From: UBA11872 sp965198285
Lineage (GTDB): Bacteria; Chloroflexota; UBA11872
Assembly: GCA_965198285.1 (NCBI GenBank)
Contig: OZ240251.1
Span: 2,790,001-2,854,000 of the forward strand
DNA: 64,000 nucleotides
Direction of reading: 5' to 3'
Below, in pieces: positions 1-8,364 of the stretch (positions are counted from its first letter, which is position 1; every line of letters starts with the position of its first letter). The position numbers and the translations under genes are program-made. The notes under the pieces are model-generated. The model had not been told where the DNA came from and did not search any database. It saw nothing but the letters and a program-made list of their open reading frames with translations.

Positions 1-670
1 CGGCTGCGTCCACGTGGGCGTACTCGCGAGTGACGTCGGGGTAGTCGGCGTCGCCAATCTCGTTGAACGCGCGCCACCAAGTGCCGCCCACGTTGGTCAG
101 CACGTTGGTCTTGGCCACCAGGTGCAGCTGCTTGCGCTCATTGCGGCGGCGAGTGAGTTCGAAGGCGTAGCGCACCGCACGGGCCGTGCCGCGCCAGGTT
201 GTGCAGTGGATCTGGGTGGACACCTCGTGCTCGGTGCCGGCGTACTGCACGCCGCCCATGCCGGTATACATGCCCTCGGTGTTCTCACGAACGACGACGA
301 AATCGATCTCGTCGGGGCCCTTGTCCTTGAGGGGCGTCTCGACGTTGGGATAGAGCTTGACCGGGCGCAGGTTGATGTACTGGTCCAGCTCGAATCGGGC
401 CTTGAGCAGAATGCCCTTTTCGAGGATGCCGGGGGCGACATCCGGATGGCCGATGGCGCCGAGGAAGATTCCGTCGAAGCTGCGCAGGTCATCCACGGCC
501 GAGTCGGGCAGCGTCTCGCCGGTTCGGAGGTAGCGCTCACCGCCGAAGTCAAGCTCGGTGAGGTCGTAAGCAAAGCTCTCCGCAGCGGCGGCCGCGGCCA
601 GAACTTTCAACGCTTCGGCGGTGACTTCGGGTCCGGTTCCGTCACCGGCAATAACAGCTATGCGATGCAC
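1..670 (-). CDS. leuB: Isocitrate/isopropylmalate dehydrogenase family protein (3' end outside window)
   Basis: The N-terminal 223 residues of a beta-decarboxylating dehydrogenase, which oxidises and decarboxylates a 2-hydroxy dicarboxylic acid with NAD (isopropylmalate in leucine synthesis for LeuB). Visible motifs are GDGTGPEV near residue 8, LGAIGHPD, the substrate/metal-binding RENTEG segment and AKTNVL. The spacing resembles the actinobacterial-type LeuB. The gene runs off the left edge, so its C-terminal Asp metal ligands cannot be checked. GTG at 670 is chosen because it sits directly before the first beta strand (HRIAVIAGDG). It is divergent from the next gene. A tartrate or isocitrate dehydrogenase paralogue cannot be excluded. 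Confidence 0.8.
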   Translation of the reverse strand, partial: MHRIAVIAGDGTGPEVTAEALKVLAAAAAAESFAYDLTELDFGGERYLRTGETLPDSAVDDLRSFDGIFLGAIGHPDVAPGILEKGILLKARFELDQYINLRPVKLYPNVETPLKDKGPDEIDFVVVRENTEGMYTGMGGVQYAGTEHEVSTQIHCTTWRGTARAVRYAFELTRRRNERKQLHLVAKTNVLTNVGGTWWRAFNEIGDADYPDVTREYAHVDAA

Positions 671-759
671 AGGGCGCCTTGGCCGCTTGCGGCCGCGTAT
701 CAGGTGGGCGCGCGAGGATACCGGAGACGGCGGTCGCTGAGGGGTCCTAGACTCGCCGC

Positions 760-1965
760 ATGTCGAGAAACCTAGTCGTACCCGACGTTTCGGTGCGGCG
801 CCTGACGCAGCCGCCCGGCGACCACTTCTTCGGCTATTACGAGAAGACGCCGTGGTCGCCAGACGGCACGCGGCTGCTGGGCATGCGCGTGGGGTTCAGG
901 GACCGGCAGCCGGTTCCCGAGGACGAGATCGAACTGGGCGTGGTGGATCCACGGGGGCTGCGACCGTTCCAGCCGTTCGCGACCACGAGGGCCTGGTGCT
1001 GGCAGCAGGGCACGATGCTGCAGTGGCTGCCGGGCGCTACCAACACCGTGGTTTACAACCGGCGGCGGGCCGGACGGTTCGAGGGAGTGGTGCATGACCT
1101 GGCGACGGGCAACGCGCGCGCGCTGGAGCGCGGCGTGTATGCAGTGGATCCGAAGGGGCGGTACGCGGTGGGGCTGAACTTCGCTCGACTGGCGACGCAG
1201 CGACCGGGCTATGGATACGAGGGCGTGCCGGATCCCTGGGCGGACGATGAGGCGCCGGCCGAGGACGGTGTGTGGCGGATCGATCTCGTCAGCGGACGGG
1301 CCGTGTTGGCGCTGTCGCTGGCGGAGATCGTGGACCTCGACCCGGACGCGAGCATGGTTGGGCAAGTTCACTGGCTGAATCACGCGCAGATCAACACGGA
1401 CGGAACGCGGATCGCGGTGCTGCATCGCTGGCAGCCGCCCGATGGGCCCAGACAGACGCGTTTGCTCACGCTGGCGCCGGACGGCTCGGACGCGCGGGTG
1501 ATCTGGGCGGCGCGCCTGGTGTCGCACTACGACTGGCGCAGCGCCGACGAGATCCTGGTGTGGGGCGGTGCGCCGACGGCGACGAACGGCTTCTGGCGCG
1601 TCAGCGACGCCGGGGCCGAGGCGCAGATCCTTGCGCCCGACGTTCTGACCGAGGACGGCCACTGTTCGTACTCGCCGGACCGGGCCTGGATTGCGAACGA
1701 CACGTATCCCGACGACCAGAATCTACGGCGGCTGATGATCGTGCGGGCGGCGGATGGGCTGCGGGTGGACCTGGGCGCGTTCCATGCGCCACCCGAGTTC
1801 GAGGGTCCGCTACGCGTGGACCTGCACCCTCGATGGAACCGAGACGGGACCGCACTGTGCATCGATTCGGTGCACGAAGGGACGCGCCAGATGTACGCGG
1901 TGGATCTCGGTCCCGCGCTGGCGGCCGCGGCGACGATTCCCGTGGAGTCACCGGGCGACGCCTAG
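760..1965 (+). CDS. TolB/WD40-like beta-propeller protein
   Basis: A 401-residue soluble protein with no signal peptide. It opens with a HFFGYYEKTPWSPDG segment and contains repeated blade-like stretches (SPDG, NTDGTRIAVL, YSPDRAWIANDTYP, NRDGTALCIDS). These are typical of TolB-like or WD40-like propellers related to oligogalacturonate-lyase-type proteins. No catalytic residues can be assigned from sequence alone. It lies 41 nt upstream of a sugar-isomerase-fold gene on the same strand, and the two may form a small carbohydrate-related operon. Fold assignment is fairly safe; function is unknown. Confidence 0.6.
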   Translation: MSRNLVVPDVSVRRLTQPPGDHFFGYYEKTPWSPDGTRLLGMRVGFRDRQPVPEDEIELGVVDPRGLRPFQPFATTRAWCWQQGTMLQWLPGATNTVVYNRRRAGRFEGVVHDLATGNARALERGVYAVDPKGRYAVGLNFARLATQRPGYGYEGVPDPWADDEAPAEDGVWRIDLVSGRAVLALSLAEIVDLDPDASMVGQVHWLNHAQINTDGTRIAVLHRWQPPDGPRQTRLLTLAPDGSDARVIWAARLVSHYDWRSADEILVWGGAPTATNGFWRVSDAGAEAQILAPDVLTEDGHCSYSPDRAWIANDTYPDDQNLRRLMIVRAADGLRVDLGAFHAPPEFEGPLRVDLHPRWNRDGTALCIDSVHEGTRQMYAVDLGPALAAAATIPVESPGDA

Positions 1966-2006
1966 AATGCGTTCCGGCGACATCGCCGGAACGCAGGAGA
2001 ACGTCC

Positions 2007-2873
2007 ATGAGCTGGGGCATGTCTGGGATGTGTGGCGAGATTGCAGGACCGCTGGATGAGCAGTTGGCCGGGCTGCGGGTGCTGGGGGTCCCGAGGGCCA
2101 ACCTGACCAAGCTGAGCCTGACGGCGGACGGGCCGTCGCGCTCGATCGAGGAATTGAGCGACGCTGAATTGGCCAGCCTGCGCCGCCGCCTGGACGGGAG
2201 CGGTATCAGGTGCTATTGCGTGACCTCTCCGGTCGCGAAGTACGCGGTGGACACGGATCCGGCCAAAGTCGAACGGCAGCTCGAGCGATCGATCGAGGCG
2301 GCGAACGTGCTGGGCTCGCGGTGGATTCGCATCTTTTCGTTTGCGCCGCGCGACGGGTCCACGGCCGCTGAGGACCGCGACGCAGTGAAGGGCGCGTTCG
2401 AGCGGCTGGTACGGGCCATCGAGACCTCCGGCGACGGGGCGACGCCGCTGCTGGAGAACAACTACCGCATGTACACCATGGACGGCGACACGACGCTGGA
2501 CCTGCTGTCTGACTACGAGCCGGGCCGGGTGGCGCTGGCATTTGACGCCCACGCCTACGTGGTCTCGGAAGTCCGACCGTTTGACGAGGCCTGGGCCAAG
2601 GTCGAGCCGTGGGTGCGGGTGCTGCACCTGAAGGACTACGTGGCGGCGACGGGGACGATCGTGCCGGTGGGGCGGGGGGACGGCCAGCTACGCGAGATCA
2701 TGGCAGCCGCGGACCCCGGGGTGATCGAGGACCTGGCGCTGGAGCCGCACCTCAACAACTCGGCCTACGGCGCGGGGCGCGACCACCTGGACCTTTTCCG
2801 CGAAGCGCGCGACGTGGTGCTGGCGATGTTGGACGCGACCGGGAAGCCGCGTCCGTCGACCGTTGTGAGCTGA
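2007..2873 (+). CDS. Xylose isomerase-like TIM-barrel (sugar phosphate isomerase/epimerase family)
   Basis: A 288-residue protein of the AP-endonuclease-2/xylose-isomerase-like fold. It carries the family's pattern of barrel strands ending in metal ligands: LLENN near residue 150, FDAHAY near 180, HLKDY near 208 and a final LALEPHL. Such enzymes isomerise or epimerise ketoses or inositol derivatives using a divalent metal. ATG 2007 is preceded by AGGAGA with good spacing; the reading frame stays open upstream, but that part is the out-of-frame shadow of the propeller gene. The substrate cannot be deduced. It is convergent with the FAD oxidoreductase that follows. Confidence 0.65.
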   Translation: MSWGMSGMCGEIAGPLDEQLAGLRVLGVPRANLTKLSLTADGPSRSIEELSDAELASLRRRLDGSGIRCYCVTSPVAKYAVDTDPAKVERQLERSIEAANVLGSRWIRIFSFAPRDGSTAAEDRDAVKGAFERLVRAIETSGDGATPLLENNYRMYTMDGDTTLDLLSDYEPGRVALAFDAHAYVVSEVRPFDEAWAKVEPWVRVLHLKDYVAATGTIVPVGRGDGQLREIMAAADPGVIEDLALEPHLNNSAYGAGRDHLDLFREARDVVLAMLDATGKPRPSTVVS

Positions 2874-2886
2874 GGCGCGAGCGCCC

Positions 2887-4269
2887 TTAGTGACTGGCCG
2901 CCGCTGAGGGAAGCTCCTCGGGGCGCATGGCGTCGCCGACGGCGCGGACTTCGTCAGCCCGACTGCCAATGATCGCGCCGTCGGCCAGCAGGCGTTGCTG
3001 GAGCTGCGTTATGTCAAGCTCTCGACTGCCCAGGCCGCTGCTCGCCGACAGCGCCGCCGCGGTTCCGGCCGCCTGGCCCATGCCCATGCAGGTGACGGTG
3101 ACGCGGCTGGACGCCAGCGCGGCCGACTCAGCCGAGTGGCAGCGTCCGGCAACCCAGAGGTTTGAGAGGCCCTGAGGGACGAGCGTGCCGTAGGAGATGT
3201 CGTAGGGGCGGGTGATGACGTGTTCGTGGTAGCCGGAGGAATCGACGGGATGCCGGTCCAGCCACCAGGCGCCCAGGCTGACCGCGTCGTCACAGGCGGC
3301 GGCGTTCTGGATGTCGTCGGCAGTTAGCACGCGGTCGCCGCTGATGCGGCGGGTTTCGCGCACACCGACTACCGGGCCGGACGTCACGAAGTAGGCATCC
3401 TTGAACGCCGGGATGTGTTCCTTGAAGAGGTCGAACATCAGGCGGGCATCGCGGCGGCCCTGGATTTCGGCGGCGGACAGGTCGTTGGGGTCGACGCCGT
3501 TGCCGGCGAAGCGGGTGGCGTTGAAGTAGTAGTCGCGTTCGGCAAAGGGCGCCATCCAAGGGCCGCCGTAGAGAGCCAAGCGGCCCTCAGCCAGGGCCTG
3601 CCGGAGCAGCGCCGCGCAGTGCGCGCGAACTTCGGGCGTGGCGTCGAAGCCACCGACGCGGAAATGGAGGCTCATGGGCTGCTGGGCGTCCAGGTCCTGG
3701 TCATAGGGCGCGCCGGCGAAGGCCGCTACGTCGGCGTCGCCGCTGGCGTCCACAATGGCCCGAGGCCGGATGACGCCTAGCCCGCCCTTGTTGGCCACCA
3801 CCACGCCGGTGACGCGGTCACCCTCGCGAATGACGTCGGCAACGACCGAGTGGTAGAGCAGTTGGGCACCGGACTCCTGCATGAGGCGGTCGGCCTCGAG
3901 CTTGAAGCGCTCGATGTCAAAGTGGATGACGTGGCGGTCGAGGTTGGCCAGCGATTGGCCGACCTCGGCGTTGAAGCGGAAGCGGGTGGACGCCAGGTCG
4001 CCGGTCGCCGTGGTGGAAGCCGCGGCGCGGGCGAGGTCAAACACAACACCGCCGACCACGGGCAAGCCCGAGCGCAGGTCCACAAAGCCGTCCAGCGAGG
4101 CGCCCACGACGCCGGTGATGTAGCCGCCGGCAAAGCCGCCGCGCTCCACGACCAAGGTGGACGCGCCGGCGCGCGCGGCGGAGATAGCTGCCACCGTGCC
4201 CGCACAGCCGGCACCGACGACGAGGACATCCGGCCTGGCAATGACATCGAGTGTGCGGGTGAATTCCAT
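2887..4269 (-). CDS. FAD-dependent oxidoreductase (FAD_oxidored family)
   Basis: A 460-residue flavoprotein. An N-terminal Rossmann dinucleotide motif (VVGAGCAGTVAA) begins near residue 15 and continues to an acidic ERGG strand end. A second FAD-contacting block reads IVDASGDADVA, and the C-terminal LWVAGRCHSAES segment is typical of the family. Homologues are often annotated as generic FAD oxidoreductases in sugar or polyol catabolism. ATG 4269 is taken because it immediately precedes the beta strand; the upstream extension to 4356 is Pro/Arg-rich. It is convergent with the sugar isomerase and unlinked to recF. Confidence 0.7.
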   Translation of the reverse strand: MEFTRTLDVIARPDVLVVGAGCAGTVAAISAARAGASTLVVERGGFAGGYITGVVGASLDGFVDLRSGLPVVGGVVFDLARAAASTTATGDLASTRFRFNAEVGQSLANLDRHVIHFDIERFKLEADRLMQESGAQLLYHSVVADVIREGDRVTGVVVANKGGLGVIRPRAIVDASGDADVAAFAGAPYDQDLDAQQPMSLHFRVGGFDATPEVRAHCAALLRQALAEGRLALYGGPWMAPFAERDYYFNATRFAGNGVDPNDLSAAEIQGRRDARLMFDLFKEHIPAFKDAYFVTSGPVVGVRETRRISGDRVLTADDIQNAAACDDAVSLGAWWLDRHPVDSSGYHEHVITRPYDISYGTLVPQGLSNLWVAGRCHSAESAALASSRVTVTCMGMGQAAGTAAALSASSGLGSRELDITQLQQRLLADGAIIGSRADEVRAVGDAMRPEELPSAAASH

Positions 4270-4364
4270 TGGGCTGCGACCTGGCGGATCGGAGTGCGGG
4301 GAGTCTACCCGCGCTCGAGTCCGACAGTCGCAGGCTCGGTCAGAGGTGAGTTGCAAGGCGCCAC

Positions 4365-4703
4365 CTAGTCGTCGCTCCAGCCGCGCGTGTTCACGGTGAC
4401 GCGGATCGACGTCACGTCGTTTGCGTCGAGCCGCGAGCGGACGGCTTGCAGGACGTCCGGCACATAAAAGCGCACCCGCTGGGCCGTCGCGTTGTCGCGG
4501 CTTTCGATCCGGGCTTCGGTCCCGGTGATCGAGCGGACGCGACAGCGGGCGGCGACGCTTGTGCCGAGCACTTCTTCCACGGCCTCGCGGAGGGCGTCCA
4601 CCGCGTCCACACGGCGCGAGCCGTAGCGCAGGTCGGATCGGTTCGAGAGTCCTTCCACGAGTTCGCGGATGCTGCGCGGTCCGCCGACGCGCCGGTCAGC
4701 CAT
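4365..4703 (-). CDS. DUF721 / DciA-like protein
   Basis: A 112-residue basic protein matching the DUF721 pattern: an N-terminal RSIRELVEGL helix followed by a small alpha/beta domain ending in VRSRL and RVTVNTRGW. DUF721 includes DciA, the ancestral loader of the replicative helicase, and such genes often sit next to recF. ATG 4703 overlaps the recF stop by 8 nt, so translation is probably coupled. An upstream TTG/GTG extension to 4733 would lie inside recF. Role in replication or helicase loading is inferred from family and position. Confidence 0.6.
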   Translation of the reverse strand: MADRRVGGPRSIRELVEGLSNRSDLRYGSRRVDAVDALREAVEEVLGTSVAARCRVRSITGTEARIESRDNATAQRVRFYVPDVLQAVRSRLDANDVTSIRVTVNTRGWSDD

Positions 4704-5829
4704 GGATGCGCTCGATCTCGCCAGCCACGACACGGTAGCGGGCCGCGGAGGCCAGCGCCGTGTGCCGCAGAAGGCCAGGGTCGGCGGTGGTCACTATCGC
4801 CTGCGCCTCGGCCGGTAGCTGGTCGATGAGGAGCGGACGGTGGATGGGATCCAATTCAGCGGCGATGTCGTCCAGCAGCAGCACGGCCATTTGACCTCGC
4901 TGCTCGCGGACGACCGCGTGTTGTCCCAGCTTGAGCGCCAGCGCCGCCAGCCGCAGCTGGCCGCGCGAGGCGACGTGGGCCAGGGGGCGTCCATCCAGCC
5001 GCGCTTCCAGGTCGTCACGATGCGGCCCGAGCCCCGATGCGCCGCGCTGGACGTCTCGGTCGCGCCGGCTCAGCAGCGCCGCAGCAAATCCAGCGGCATC
5101 CAGACCCAGGGCCGAGGCCCGATAGGCGATATCGAGCCGCGCCCCGCCCTGCATGGCGGTAAAGCCAGCGCCAACGGGTATCCGTACTCGAGCCACATAG
5201 CCAGCCCGCGCCCGAGTCGCCGCAACCGCGGGTTCGGATATCCGGTGGTCCCAGAAGTTCAACTCCGCCGGCCGGCCTTGCCCGCCTTGCAGCCGGCGCA
5301 GCAGCGCGTTGCGTCGGGCGAGCAGCGCTTCGTAGGTGGTCAGATGGGCGGTGTAGGTAGGGTCAACCTGGGCGACGGCCAGATCCAACCAGCGGCGGCG
5401 ACCGGACGGAGCACCCGTCCACAGGTTCAGATCCGACGGCGCAAAGCTCACAGCCAGCAGACGGCCGGGAAGATCGGCGAGACGCGTGAGCACGCCGTCA
5501 ACCCGCGCGCGGCGGCGCACGCCCGAGGCTTCGCCATCTTCAGGCCGGGTGCGGGCGACGATCATCTCGACCTCGGACGCGCCCGAGGCGGAATCGACTT
5601 CGGCGCGCAGGCGCGCGAAACCTTCGGCAGCCGGGGCGTCGAAGCGGACCCACGAGGCCTCGGGACCGGGCCGCAGGCTCTGGGCGGAAGCCAGGACATG
5701 CAGGCCATCCAGCAGGTTGGTCTTGCCCTGGCCGTTGCCGCCGACGATCACGCTGGGACCGGGCGGCAGATGAAGCGCCAGGCGCCGGTAGTTGCGGAAG
5801 TTGGTGAGTTGGAGTTGAACGACGCGCAC
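4696..5829 (-). CDS. recF: DNA replication and repair protein RecF
   Basis: An SMC-like ATPase that binds ssDNA-dsDNA junctions and promotes RecA loading at gaps. It starts with the classic VQLQLTNFRNYR segment. Walker A GGNGQGKTN lies near residue 30, an ABC-type signature SRGQLRLAAL is in the C-terminal third, and Walker B LLLDDIAAELD follows. The length of 377 residues is normal. GTG 5829 places VRVVQLQL at the usual N-terminus; a TTG at 5859 would add ten atypical residues. The neighbouring DUF721 gene overlaps its 3' end. dnaA, dnaN and gyrB are not nearby. Confidence 0.92.
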   Translation of the reverse strand: MRVVQLQLTNFRNYRRLALHLPPGPSVIVGGNGQGKTNLLDGLHVLASAQSLRPGPEASWVRFDAPAAEGFARLRAEVDSASGASEVEMIVARTRPEDGEASGVRRRARVDGVLTRLADLPGRLLAVSFAPSDLNLWTGAPSGRRRWLDLAVAQVDPTYTAHLTTYEALLARRNALLRRLQGGQGRPAELNFWDHRISEPAVAATRARAGYVARVRIPVGAGFTAMQGGARLDIAYRASALGLDAAGFAAALLSRRDRDVQRGASGLGPHRDDLEARLDGRPLAHVASRGQLRLAALALKLGQHAVVREQRGQMAVLLLDDIAAELDPIHRPLLIDQLPAEAQAIVTTADPGLLRHTALASAARYRVVAGEIERIHG

Positions 5830-5913
5830 CGGAATCTGGCGGCATTGTCGCACCGGCAAGTCAGCGAGCCCGACGACACTCGGCGTACGTCCGCAGCGCC
5901 GCCAACTCTCAGG

Positions 5914-6174
5914 CTAGGCGGGCGGCTGCGTTTCGGCGTCGGTCCAGTGCAGCCGCAGCGCGGTGAGCTTTTGGCGCTGCCAGACGAGGTAAATAACCAG
6001 ACCAAGAGCAAGCAGTACGATTACGGAGCCATACAGGATGAATGCCGCGACCAGGACGTAGGACAGCCACATCCAGAGCACCACCAGCAGAACCAGCGCC
6101 AGCGATAGGAGCGCCAGCAGGCCGATCAGCGCGGCCAGGACTTTGCCCTTGAGAGTACGCGGGATTATTCTCAC
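5914..6174 (-). CDS. Small two-helix membrane protein of unknown function
   Basis: An 86-residue protein with a basic N-terminus (MRIIPRTLKGK) followed by two long hydrophobic segments at about residues 11-35 and 38-66, then a polar tail. It lies upstream of recF on the same strand and is divergent from degV. I do not recognise a family. Coding is supported by clear membrane-protein composition, a good start and absence of a competing frame. Confidence 0.55.
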   Translation of the reverse strand: MRIIPRTLKGKVLAALIGLLALLSLALVLLVVLWMWLSYVLVAAFILYGSVIVLLALGLVIYLVWQRQKLTALRLHWTDAETQPPA

Positions 6175-6209
6175 GCGGTCACACGCCGTGGGTGGAGGCT
6201 ACAAAGAAC

Positions 6210-7055
6210 ATGTCCATTAGAGTCGTTACCGACAGTACTGCCTCACTGCCTCCTGAGATTGCAGCGGACCTGGGGATTACCGTGATCCCAACCCACGTGA
6301 CTTTCGGGACCACGAGTTACCGCGACGGCGTGGACCTGGACGCCGACGAATTCTATCGGCTGCTCGAATCGTCGCCGGATCACCCGATGACCTCGCAGCC
6401 GAATCCCGCCGAATTCGCGCAGGCGTATGGCCAAGTCGAGGGCGACGGTCCCATCGTGTCGATACACGTGTCAACGGACCTGAGCAAGACCGTGGAATCG
6501 GCCCGGCAGGGCGCCGCCCAGGTGGAAGATCGCGAGATTCTGGTGCTGGATTCTCGGCTGGTCGGTCCGGCGATGGCATTCAGCGCGATGGCGGCCGCCC
6601 GGGCGGGACGCGACGGGGCGAGCCTGGAAGACATTCAGGGCATCGTGGCGGACCACGCCGAGCGGGCGCACATCATCTTTGTGGTGCAGACCCTTGAGTA
6701 CCTGAAGCGCGGAGGGCGCATCGGCGGCGCTCAAGCATTTCTTGGGTCGTTACTCAAGGTGAAGCCGGTGCTGGAACTGAGCGATGGTGTGGTAGCGCCG
6801 GTGACACGCGTGCGCACTATTCGCAAGGCCTATGCGGCCATTGCGGACCGGGTGCGGGCGCAGGCGCCGAACGGCGTGTCAAGCTGGGCCATCCTGCACG
6901 CGAATGCGCAGTCGGAACACGACCGCCTGAAGCGTGACGTGGCGGATCCGCTGAACGCGGACGGCGATACGATCCCGGACCTGCCAATCAGCCCGGTTAT
7001 CGGCACGCACACGGGACCCGGCGCCTTTGGGTTCGCGTTCGTGGCTCGCGCCTAG
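6210..7055 (+). CDS. DegV family fatty-acid-binding protein
   Basis: A 281-residue protein with the diagnostic DegV start (SIRVVTDSTASLP), the PTSQP-type block (HPMTSQPNPAEF), the STDLSKTVESA loop and the LKRGGRIGGAQAFLGSLLKVKPVL segment. DegV/FakB proteins bind a single fatty acid and, with FakA, present it for phosphorylation and entry into phospholipid synthesis. No fakA is in this window. ATG 6210 is preferred because family members begin at about this residue; GTG 6192 is an alternative start, but it overlaps the GGAGG at 6194-6198 that would serve ATG 6210. The 3' end overlaps the convergent deacetylase by 4 nt. Confidence 0.88.
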   Translation: MSIRVVTDSTASLPPEIAADLGITVIPTHVTFGTTSYRDGVDLDADEFYRLLESSPDHPMTSQPNPAEFAQAYGQVEGDGPIVSIHVSTDLSKTVESARQGAAQVEDREILVLDSRLVGPAMAFSAMAAARAGRDGASLEDIQGIVADHAERAHIIFVVQTLEYLKRGGRIGGAQAFLGSLLKVKPVLELSDGVVAPVTRVRTIRKAYAAIADRVRAQAPNGVSSWAILHANAQSEHDRLKRDVADPLNADGDTIPDLPISPVIGTHTGPGAFGFAFVARA

Positions 7056-8260
7056 ACCGGCGAGGGCACTCCGTCGATCCCGGCAGCCTGCCGGATCTTC
7101 TGCACGACATCCGTAACCGGCCACCAGGCTTGCACACCGACGCGGCGCATCTCGAGCAGCCGGCTCGTGTTGTGCACCACCCCGGGCACCGTGGTCACGG
7201 CTGCCCGGTACCCCGCGGCGGCGACAAGCGATTTGACATCAGAGTCGAACAGCCCGAGCGGATAGGCGAAATAGTCGACGCCGTCCACTTCGTCTTCAAT
7301 TTGCTCGCGCGACTCCACTACCTCGGCCTGGGCCGCGCCGAGATTGGTCCGGAATAGGGCCGGGAGGTCGGCGTGGTTGAGGGTGTGCGAACCCACAGTG
7401 ACGCCCGCCGCCCGTACGGCCTGCAGGTCGGTCAGCGTCATGTGACCCTGGCCGTGCCGATCGAATTCGGGCAAGACGAAGAAGATGGCGGGCACGCGCA
7501 GCGCCTTGAGCACCGGCAACGCCCCGTCGAGCTGATCCAGCCAACCGTCGTCAAACGAGATCACGAACGCCCTGTCAGGCAACTCGGCCCAGCCTTCTAT
7601 GGCCGCCACCAGGTGCTCGAACGACACCGGCGTGAGGCCGGCGTCCAGCAACCCTTCCAGCTGGGCCTGAAATACCGCGGTGCCGGCGGTGCGGTGGTAC
7701 GTGAGGATCGGCGCCAGCACGTCCGGCACGGATCCAGCCGGCGGACGGGTGATTGGCGCGGCCCCCCTCGCTCCGCGAACGCGCGCTTCATCGTCCAGGC
7801 TGACGAAGGAATCGCCCAGATGTCCGGGATGCGGTCGCGCGTCCACGGGTGAGCGATCCAGCAGGCGAACCAGTTCGCGCTCGTAGAGCCGGATACGCCA
7901 GCCGCGCCATTCCAGCGGCGCGCTGACGGGCGGACCAGCGCTGGCGCGCCGCGACTCGTCGGTCCAGGGATCGGCAAAGGGACCGGCGGATCCTCCGGCC
8001 GGAGGCGCCTGCAAGGCCCGCGCCATGACGTGTCCCAGGTCTGCCAACCGCGGCACGCCGACCTGGTGGGCCCTCGAACGGCCCGGAACGTCGAGCCGCC
8101 CGTGATTGAAGTACTGCTGCAACACGTCGTCGACAAACAGGCCCGGCGTGATGGGGTAGCCGAGCAGGGCGGGTCCGCCCAGAGCTTCCACGGTGCGAAG
8201 GAACGGGGCTTCGACCGAAATGCCCGTGACGTCCCGCCAGCGGGACCGTCGCTCAGCCAT
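7052..8260 (-). CDS. Polysaccharide deacetylase with N-terminal GYP-repeat region
   Basis: 402 residues. The C-terminal half is a NodB-type carbohydrate esterase 4 domain: SFDDGW near residue 235 supplies the catalytic and metal Asp, SHTLNHADL near 289 supplies the two metal His, and FAYPLG follows. The N-terminal 60 residues resemble the LGFP/GYP-type segments common in Chloroflexota surface proteins (LGGPALLGYPIT and QYFNHGRLDV). No signal peptide is evident, so secretion is uncertain. Likely substrates are N-acetylated envelope polysaccharides. It stands alone between convergent degV and the UroD-family gene. Confidence 0.75.
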   Translation of the reverse strand: MAERRSRWRDVTGISVEAPFLRTVEALGGPALLGYPITPGLFVDDVLQQYFNHGRLDVPGRSRAHQVGVPRLADLGHVMARALQAPPAGGSAGPFADPWTDESRRASAGPPVSAPLEWRGWRIRLYERELVRLLDRSPVDARPHPGHLGDSFVSLDDEARVRGARGAAPITRPPAGSVPDVLAPILTYHRTAGTAVFQAQLEGLLDAGLTPVSFEHLVAAIEGWAELPDRAFVISFDDGWLDQLDGALPVLKALRVPAIFFVLPEFDRHGQGHMTLTDLQAVRAAGVTVGSHTLNHADLPALFRTNLGAAQAEVVESREQIEDEVDGVDYFAYPLGLFDSDVKSLVAAAGYRAAVTTVPGVVHNTSRLLEMRRVGVQAWWPVTDVVQKIRQAAGIDGVPSPV

Positions 8261-8364
8261 CGCGCCCCTTGAGCTCAGCCCAGCGCGTCAGGCGACCAAC
8301 TCGCGACCATACCTTCGACACCGAAGTCCCGCGCCGCCGGCGAACGGGCAGCGTGATTCTCTGC

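Noticed and set aside
14..775. 253-codon plus-strand open frame at the left edge
   Set aside because: It is antisense to a clear isopropylmalate-dehydrogenase-type gene, whose protein has family motifs; the plus-strand product is low-complexity and matches nothing.
7296..7852. Several mid-size frames opposite or within the deacetylase gene
   Set aside because: Alternative frames lack motifs; the deacetylase frame contains FDDG and HXXXH metal sites.
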